Origin: an uncultured Pseudomonadota bacterium
GTDB taxonomy: Bacteria; Pseudomonadota; Alphaproteobacteria; Rs-D84
DNA length: 10,633 nucleotides
Reading direction: 5' to 3'
Assembly: GCA_947165555.1 (NCBI GenBank)
Contig: CAMVAR010000010.1
Span: 1 to 10,633 of the forward strand
In this document: piece by piece, positions 7,292 to 10,633 of the stretch
Position numbering within the stretch: the first letter of the stretch is position 1
Layout of the letters: each line of letters starts with the position of its first letter
The notes under the pieces: generated by a model
Seen by the model: only the letters and a program-made list of their open reading frames with translations
Told to the model about the DNA's origin: nothing
Database searches by the model: none
Program-made: the position numbers and the translations under genes

Positions 7292-7870
7292 TTATTTTCC
7301 GGTCGCACGACGCTTAACCGCAACGTTTTTTGTTGCAGTTGTTTTTTTTGCCGTACGCGCCGCCGGTTCTTTGGCGGTTGTTTTTTTGGCCGGCGATTTT
7401 TTGGTTGCGCGCGGTGCCTTGGCCGCGGTGCTATTGGTATCGGTCGCCGTCGGCGTTGCAACATCGGCCGCCGCAACATCCGGTTTTACAACCTTTTTTG
7501 CATTTTCATCACGGTCAACAAATTCAATTATTGCCATCGGCGCGGCATCGCCATAGCGAAATCCAGCCTTTAATACGCGGGTATATCCACCCGGGCGATT
7601 GGCATAACGCGGTCCCAATACCGTGAACAGTTTCTTTACAGTCGCCGCACCGGCATTTCCCAATTGCGATGCAACCAAACGACGGTTTGCACCGGTGTCA
7701 ACTTTGGCATGGGTAACCAATTTTTCTACGACACTGCGCAAATCTTTGGCCTTTGGCAAAGTTGTTTTGATTTGTTCTTTTTCAATAAGGTTCTTGGCCA
7801 GACCAATAAACAAGGCCTTGCGCGCATTTGTGTCGCGATTAAACGTGCGACCCGCTTTCTGGTGTCTCAT
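7292..7870 (-). CDS. rplQ: 50S ribosomal protein L17 with a basic C-terminal tail
   Basis: L17 is a large-subunit protein near the exit tunnel. Residues 1 to about 121 are the normal L17 core: MRHQKAGRTFNRDTNARKAL at the start, then QIKTTLPKAKDLR (33-45), GPRYANRPGGYTRVLK (86-101) and AIIEFVDR (113-120). E. coli L17 has 127 aa, so about 65 residues are extra here. The tail begins with an Ala/Asp/Thr-rich linker (131-150), followed by a Lys/Ala/Thr stretch with KKTTA twice (162-166, 175-179), resembling histone H1-like tails. Such low-complexity extensions are probably disordered and may touch rRNA. The ATG is preceded by AAAAGGAG. It follows rpoA by 108 bases on the same strand, the usual rpoA-rplQ order, and shares its terminator. 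Confidence 0.96.
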   Translation of the reverse strand: MRHQKAGRTFNRDTNARKALFIGLAKNLIEKEQIKTTLPKAKDLRSVVEKLVTHAKVDTGANRRLVASQLGNAGAATVKKLFTVLGPRYANRPGGYTRVLKAGFRYGDAAPMAIIEFVDRDENAKKVVKPDVAAADVATPTATDTNSTAAKAPRATKKSPAKKTTAKEPAARTAKKTTATKNVAVKRRATGK

Positions 7871-7891
7871 CGGTTACTCCTTTTGTTTCCG

Positions 7892-7907
7892 CCCACCCAT
7901 TGGTGGG
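7892..7907 (-). other. Hairpin just before the rplQ ribosome binding site
   Basis: CCCACC (7892-7897) and GGTGGG (7902-7907) form a perfect 6-bp stem with a 4-base loop. It lies in the rpoA-rplQ intercistronic RNA, about ten bases before the rplQ Shine-Dalgarno site. There is no T-tract, so it is not a terminator. It could be a processing or stability element, or an attenuating structure. Which of these is unknown. Confidence 0.4.
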
Positions 7908-7978
7908 ATTTCCCCCAGATTATCGTGTCCCAATTTTTCAAATCAGTAACACGGTTTTAGTTTCCATACAAATAGTCT

Positions 7979-9007
7979 TTATTTATATGGGTCTTCGTAT
8001 TTCTTGGCCAATTCGGCAATGTTTTCTGGTGGCCAACCCGGAACCTCCATCCCCAGTCCAAGCCCCATCGCCTCTAATTGGATTTTGATTTCATTCAACG
8101 ATTTACGACCAAAGTTCGGCGTCTTTAACATATCTGCCTCGGTCTTTTGGACCAATTCACCCAACCAATTGATTTTATCATTTTTCAAACAATTGTTTGC
8201 GCGCACCGACAGTTCCAATTCGTCAACCCGTTTCAGCAATTTCGGGTCAAATTGCAACGCGTTTTTGGCCGTTTCTTCTTCGGTTGGCACAGATATTTGT
8301 GCCGGGTCTTCGAAATTGATAAACACGTTCAGTTGGTCGGTCAAAATACGTGCCGCGAATGCAATTGCATCTTCGGGTGAAACACTGCCGTTGGTTTTCA
8401 CGGTCAATTCCAATTTATCATAATCGGTTGATTGTCCCACGCGGGTTTCAGACACAACACTGGCCGCATTCAATATCGGCGAAAAGATTGAATCAACCGG
8501 AATGACCCCCAACGGCAACCCATCTGCATGCGCGGTCGCCGGGACATAGCCACGACCCGTTCCTAATGTGATTTCCATATCTAATTCGGCACCTTTGTCC
8601 AATGTGCATATTTCTGCATCAGGATTCATAATTTCGATGGCACTGCTGCATTCTATCATACCGGCACGCACAACGGCGGGACCGGACACACGCAACGTGG
8701 CCTTATGCTGGCCTTCGGAATTGGCCTTGAAATAAACACCTTTTAAATTTAACAAAATATCCGCAACATCTTCGTGAATACCCTGGATACTGGAAAATTC
8801 GTGTTGCACGCCGTCAATCTTGACATATAACGGTGCGCACCCCTGAAGTGACGATAACAATACGCGACGCAACGCGGTCCCCAGTGTTAAACCGAATCCC
8901 TTTTCCAATGGTTCGGCAACCAAAACCGCCATATTCGGATTATGTTCGTCCGGTGTGATGGTTAATTTTTTTGGCTTTATCAAAGTCATCCAATTTTTTT
9001 CAATCAT
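7979..9007 (-). CDS. rpoA: RNA polymerase alpha subunit
   Basis: The alpha subunit dimerises to scaffold RNA polymerase assembly, and its C-terminal domain contacts UP elements and activators. The ATG at 9007 is chosen over an in-frame ATG at 9022 because GGGAG lies nine bases before it, and because the product then starts MIEKNW, as alphaproteobacterial alphas do (MIQKNW). The protein is 342 aa. The N-terminal domain shows LEKGFGLTLGTALRRVLLSS (34-53), used in dimerisation and beta contact. The linker is around 235-255. The C-terminal domain shows LSVRANNCLK (266-275), where Arg269 matches DNA-binding Arg265 of E. coli, followed by LKTPNFGRKSLNEIK (294-308) and GWPP (324-327). It has its own promoter, and upstream is a tRNA gene rather than rpsK or rpsD. 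It is followed by rplQ. Confidence 0.98.
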   Translation of the reverse strand: MIEKNWMTLIKPKKLTITPDEHNPNMAVLVAEPLEKGFGLTLGTALRRVLLSSLQGCAPLYVKIDGVQHEFSSIQGIHEDVADILLNLKGVYFKANSEGQHKATLRVSGPAVVRAGMIECSSAIEIMNPDAEICTLDKGAELDMEITLGTGRGYVPATAHADGLPLGVIPVDSIFSPILNAASVVSETRVGQSTDYDKLELTVKTNGSVSPEDAIAFAARILTDQLNVFINFEDPAQISVPTEEETAKNALQFDPKLLKRVDELELSVRANNCLKNDKINWLGELVQKTEADMLKTPNFGRKSLNEIKIQLEAMGLGLGMEVPGWPPENIAELAKKYEDPYK

Positions 9008-9048
9008 AATAAAAACTCCCATGGGCTTAGTTTATCATTTTCGCCAAT

Positions 9049-9076
9049 CGGCACATACATATTTTGATGTATGCCG
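9049..9076 (-). other. Stem-loop at the 5' end of the rpoA transcript
   Basis: CGGCACATACAT (9049-9060) and ATGTATGCCG (9067-9076) form a stem of about ten pairs with a 2-base bulge and a 6-base loop. The predicted start site from the promoter at 9081-9109 is near 9074, so the hairpin would sit at the extreme 5' end of the mRNA, where such structures often slow decay. It lacks a T-tract. Confidence 0.4.
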
Positions 9077-9080
9077 GGGC

Positions 9081-9109
9081 ATTTTATAACCTTAGGTTTG
9101 AAAAGTCAA
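9081..9109 (-). promoter_or_regulatory. Predicted rpoA-rplQ promoter
   Basis: On the minus strand TTGACT (9104-9109, 5 of 6), a 17-base spacer and TAAAAT (9081-9086, 5 of 6). The predicted leader of about 67 nt ends with GGGAG before the rpoA ATG at 9007. This supports rpoA-rplQ as a separate transcription unit here. Confidence 0.65.
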
Positions 9110-9191
9110 GTATTTATAACATGTTTATTCGTTAATTTTACCGACATTTCCGACCATTTTGACCAAAAGCGTCACGCCCATCAGTTTTTAT

Positions 9192-9220
9192 TTGCGTTTT
9201 TATAAAAAATATCGTACCAT
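9192..9220 (+). promoter_or_regulatory. Possible tRNA-Ser promoter
   Basis: TTGCGT (9192-9197), a 17-base spacer and TACCAT (9215-9220, 4 of 6). A start near 9227 would leave a 16-base leader before the mature tRNA at 9243. The hexamers are only moderate matches. Confidence 0.4.
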
Positions 9221-9242
9221 TGGGCCACACGCTGTGTAATCC

Positions 9243-9336
9243 GGATGGTTGGCAGAGCGGTTGAATGCATCCGACTTGAAATCGGACAAGGTATGAAATA
9301 AGACCTTCGGGGGTTCAAATCCCTCACCATCCGCCA
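9243..9336 (+). tRNA. tRNA-Ser (anticodon UGA)
   Basis: The sequence folds as a class II tRNA of 94 nt. GGATGGT (9243-9249) pairs with ACCATCC (9326-9332) as the acceptor stem, followed by discriminator G and an encoded CCA. The anticodon stem TCCGA/TCGGA encloses the loop CTTGAAA, so the anticodon is TGA, reading UCA and other UCN codons by wobble. A long variable arm (about 22 nt) is typical of serine tRNAs. The T arm contains GGTTCAAAT. The 3' 21 bases recur exactly at 9493-9513. A36 in the anticodon makes it a normal substrate class for MiaA, whose gene is in this window. Confidence 0.96.
9316..9336 (+). repeat. att-like direct repeat, copy 1 (tRNA-Ser 3' end)
   Basis: These are the last 21 bases of tRNA-Ser, from the T loop to the encoded CCA. 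They match 9493-9513 base for base. Integrases of phages and genomic islands commonly use tRNA 3' ends of this length as attachment cores. Confidence 0.7.
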
Positions 9337-9337
9337 T

Positions 9338-9367
9338 AAATTAACCCGCCCAAAGTGGCGGGTAAAT
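9338..9367 (+). terminator. Weak terminator-like hairpin after tRNA-Ser
   Basis: ACCCGCC (9344-9350) pairs with GGCGGGT (9357-9363) around a CAAAGT loop. An outer AAATT/AATTT pairing lengthens the stem across one mismatch. There is no clean T-tract, so this may be a trailer-processing structure rather than a terminator. Confidence 0.4.
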
Positions 9368-9492
9368 TTGTGGTGGACGAAGGGTGAATGTGCCCGCTTT
9401 GCAACAAAGTTGCAAAAGGATTCACACGATAGTTGATGAAAACAAGTGCGCAGCACGCAGTTTGAATCTTACGTGTGGTGAGCGTATGCGAA

Positions 9493-9513
9493 CAAATCCC
9501 TCACCATCCGCCA
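9493..9513 (+). repeat. att-like direct repeat, copy 2 (displaced tRNA-Ser 3' end)
   Basis: An exact 21-base copy of 9316-9336, with no tRNA body in front of it. The flanks on both sides differ from those of copy 1. TGGTGAG just before 9484 can pair with CTCACCA inside the copy, a possible local hairpin. It is best read as a displaced tRNA end left by integration. Confidence 0.7.
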
Positions 9514-9580
9514 GGATTCTGGCATATATGCCAGTACAGATAAAAAGCCAGCGGTTCTGCGGGATTTTTCATGCGTTGGC
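9508..9580 (+). repeat. 73-bp direct repeat, copy A
   Basis: It aligns without gaps to 10561-10633 at 63 of 73 positions. It starts at the CCGCCA shared with the displaced tRNA end. It contains a perfect 16-base palindrome CTGGCATATATGCCAG (9519-9534), absent from copy B, and a terminator hairpin at 9542-9569. Copies A and B flank the AT-rich transferase gene. Confidence 0.75.
9542..9569. terminator. Bidirectional terminator in repeat copy A
   Basis: CCAGC (9548-9552) pairs with GCGGG (9559-9563) with one A-G mismatch around a GGTTCT loop. It is bordered by AAAAA on the left and TTTTT on the right, so it can act on both strands. On the minus strand it is the nearest terminator after the transferase gene, about 107 bases past its stop. 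Confidence 0.6.
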
Positions 9581-9588
9581 TTTGGTAT

Positions 9589-9608
9589 GGGCGAAAATTG
9601 CCCTTTTT
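9589..9608 (+). terminator. Rho-independent terminator facing the transferase gene
   Basis: GGGCGA (9589-9594) pairs with TTGCCC (9598-9603), including one G-T pair, around an AAA loop and followed by TTTTT. It works on the plus strand and, together with the preceding hairpin, would stop transcription coming from the tRNA side. Confidence 0.6.
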
Positions 9609-9675
9609 AACGCCATAATATCCTGCTTTCTATACAATCCCCATTTTCCGATAGTCAATGGCCAAACAAAATTTG

Positions 9676-10473
9676 TTATCTCTGTAGAACAAATAAAGAC
9701 TCAAAGTCTTTTTCTATTGGTATCATACGCCATTTTTTATTTTTGTTAGTAAATTCTCTAATTGCAGAAAAAGAATTCATAGGCCACAAACATGTAATAC
9801 AAATATTGCATTCAGGACGAGTATATTTTGTTAGCGAATGCAAAATATCAATAACCTGTTCGTCATTCATATAATCAAATATATTTGATAAATGTATGAA
9901 ATCATATTTTTTGCTTAATTTTGAACTTAAATGTTCTATATCCGTCCATATAAAATCGAAAGGTTTATCGATGATTTCGCGTGCTTTATAAAATTCTTTT
10001 GATGATAAAAATGTTTCTACTCTGGAATCTTCTGGATGTAAGCCAGCATTGAAAAGCGGATAGCCAAACATGTTCTTTATATATTCCTGTTCTTTTGTGA
10101 CCAGTTGGTTTAATATTGTATCCATATTCTGAACACACATCACAGCAGGATGGCTATACAGATTTTTTAACAACTTTTTATATTCTGTATATTTTAGTGT
10201 TTTTATAGCTGCTGTTTTAATATCCATAATTATTTTTGAATTATATGTTACATCAAAACTATCAACATGTTTGGCTCCATATAATGCAGAAAATATCGGA
10301 AAATCACCAGAACCAGCAACAACCAACGCATTTTCTGTTTTCGTCGGCATAAAATTTAATGCTTGACGAAAGTCTTCATTTGTTACGATATATGCACAAG
10401 AATACGTGTCAAAAAATCCGACACTGTTGTTCAATACTTGTTTTTTTGCAATTTTTATATTTGGTATTGTCAT
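9676..10473 (-). CDS. Predicted SAM-dependent transferase, DUF3419/BtaA-like (AT-rich)
   Basis: The frame opens at an ATG at 10482 (268 codons), but the start is put at the ATG at 10473 (265 aa), because the first ATG abuts the -10 box and would not be transcribed. In 10482 numbering, LVVAGSGDFPIFSALYGAKH (53-72) looks like a Rossmann SAM-binding motif I, followed by an acidic strand end at Asp77 (SFDVTYNS) and YDFIHLSNIFDYM (193-205), resembling the later methyltransferase strand. The spacing and GSGD motif recall DUF3419 proteins (S-adenosylmethionine 3-amino-3-carboxypropyl transferases such as BtaA). A generic class I methyltransferase is the alternative. There is no signal peptide. Base composition is far more AT-rich than its neighbours, suggesting horizontal gain. 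Two direct repeats flank it, and no ribosome binding site is visible. The substrate is unknown. Confidence 0.75.
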   Translation of the reverse strand: MTIPNIKIAKKQVLNNSVGFFDTYSCAYIVTNEDFRQALNFMPTKTENALVVAGSGDFPIFSALYGAKHVDSFDVTYNSKIIMDIKTAAIKTLKYTEYKKLLKNLYSHPAVMCVQNMDTILNQLVTKEQEYIKNMFGYPLFNAGLHPEDSRVETFLSSKEFYKAREIIDKPFDFIWTDIEHLSSKLSKKYDFIHLSNIFDYMNDEQVIDILHSLTKYTRPECNICITCLWPMNSFSAIREFTNKNKKWRMIPIEKDFESLFVLQR

Positions 10474-10482
10474 TGTGTGCAT

Positions 10483-10511
10483 AGTATATTATCAAAATTT
10501 TATTTTGTCAA
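10483..10511 (-). promoter_or_regulatory. Strong predicted promoter of the transferase gene
   Basis: On the minus strand a perfect TTGACA (10506-10511), a 17-base spacer and TATACT (10483-10488, 5 of 6). The -10 box ends immediately before an ATG at 10482. Transcription should start near 10476, three bases before the second in-frame ATG at 10473, so the mRNA would be almost leaderless. Confidence 0.65.
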
Positions 10512-10560
10512 TACGCTGGTTACATTTTAGGTATGGGAAAGTTGGCAACAGAATTCTGGC

Positions 10561-10633
10561 CCGCCAGTATTTTGGGACATATGCCGATACGGATAAAAAG
10601 CCCGCGGTTCTGCGGGATTTTTCATGCATTGAC
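10561..10633 (+). repeat. 73-bp direct repeat, copy B
   Basis: The second copy of 9508-9580, gapless, with ten differences. It may continue past the window edge. Immediately before it CTGGC-CC-GCCAG (10556-10567) forms a small inverted repeat spanning the junction. In this copy the terminator stem is perfect. Confidence 0.75.
10595..10622. terminator. Bidirectional terminator in repeat copy B
   Basis: CCCGC (10601-10605) pairs perfectly with GCGGG (10612-10616) around GGTTCT, with AAAAA before and TTTTT after. It lies upstream of the transferase promoter, so the gene is bracketed by terminators on both sides. Confidence 0.75.

Larger units (their letters stand above)
9337..9675. other. Gene-free region with repeats and hairpins
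   Basis: I find no convincing gene in this 339-base stretch. It holds, in order: the tRNA trailer hairpin; a structured segment with a perfect hairpin TTTGCAAC-AAA-GTTGCAAA (9398-9416) nested between GTGAAT (9384-9389) and ATTCAC (9420-9425); a short GTGC-GCA-GCAC hairpin; the second copy of the tRNA 3' end; the first 73-bp repeat with its terminator; and another terminator at 9589-9608. A 121-codon GTG-started open frame crosses the region, but it reads through the tRNA copy and both terminators and is taken as spurious. Confidence 0.6.

Noticed and set aside
7260..7949. Plus-strand open frames over rplQ and the spacer
   Set aside because: They are antisense to a clear L17 gene; the Lys/Ala-rich tail creates long stop-free opposite frames.
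9008..9022. RpoA start at the ATG at 9022
   Set aside because: GGGAG is correctly spaced for the ATG at 9007, and the product then matches the family N-terminus.
9181..9456. Minus-strand open frame of 91 codons across tRNA-Ser
   Set aside because: Its central part is the antisense translation of the tRNA gene, a common annotation artefact.
9398..9513. CRISPR-like or tmRNA-like structure after the tRNA
   Set aside because: There is only one copy of each hairpin and no regular spacing, and the second tRNA end lacks a partner acceptor strand and T arm.
9694..9712. AAAGACT/AGTCTTT hairpin at the end of the transferase gene
   Set aside because: It is AT-rich and weak, lies in coding sequence, and has no plus-strand gene to terminate; probably chance.
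9384..9749. Plus-strand open frame of 121 codons starting with GTG
   Set aside because: It reads through the displaced tRNA 3' end, two terminator hairpins and the end of the opposing transferase gene, and has no ribosome binding site or recognisable domain.

Overview
The window looks like chromosome from a moderately AT-rich alphaproteobacterium, probably host- or gut-associated. The best lineage clue is RpoA, whose N-terminus (MIEKNWMTLIKP) resembles the alphaproteobacterial MIQKNWQ.LIKP start. GAPDH, MiaA and PriA are ordinary bacterial proteins. Genus is an inference I cannot settle from sequence alone. Core genes are tightly packed, mostly in divergent or convergent pairs, with recognisable sigma70-like promoters and compact terminators.

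Left part (1-1701): the start of a divergent lipoprotein gene, then a VirB11-type secretion ATPase gene followed by a small unknown gene, closed by a strong terminator. Middle (1700-6062): priA on the minus strand. Divergent from it is a two-gene operon of unknown proteins (179 and 192 aa) that look like distant paralogues of each other. miaA, convergent with that operon, has an apparent intrinsic terminator for the operon inside its own 3' coding end. Then gap (GAPDH) with its own promoter and terminator. It converges on the rpoA-rplQ pair, which here has its own promoter and is not directly preceded by the usual ribosomal protein genes.

Right part (9243-10633): a tRNA-Ser(UGA) gene, then an accessory-looking region. 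An exact 21-bp copy of the tRNA 3' end occurs 177 bp downstream. Beyond it is a markedly AT-rich gene for a predicted SAM-dependent transferase (DUF3419/BtaA-like fold at best), flanked by two directly repeated 73-bp sequences (63/73 identical) that each carry a terminator hairpin. This is the most unusual part of the window and looks like an integration hotspot or cassette at a tRNA gene.

A second theme is translation initiation. Several genes have good Shine-Dalgarno sites (gap, rplQ, rpoA, the 179-aa gene). Others (priA, miaA, the AT-rich transferase, perhaps the VirB11-like gene) have no such site, but have promoter hexamers placed so that transcription should begin at or within a few bases of the start codon. 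That suggests leaderless mRNAs.
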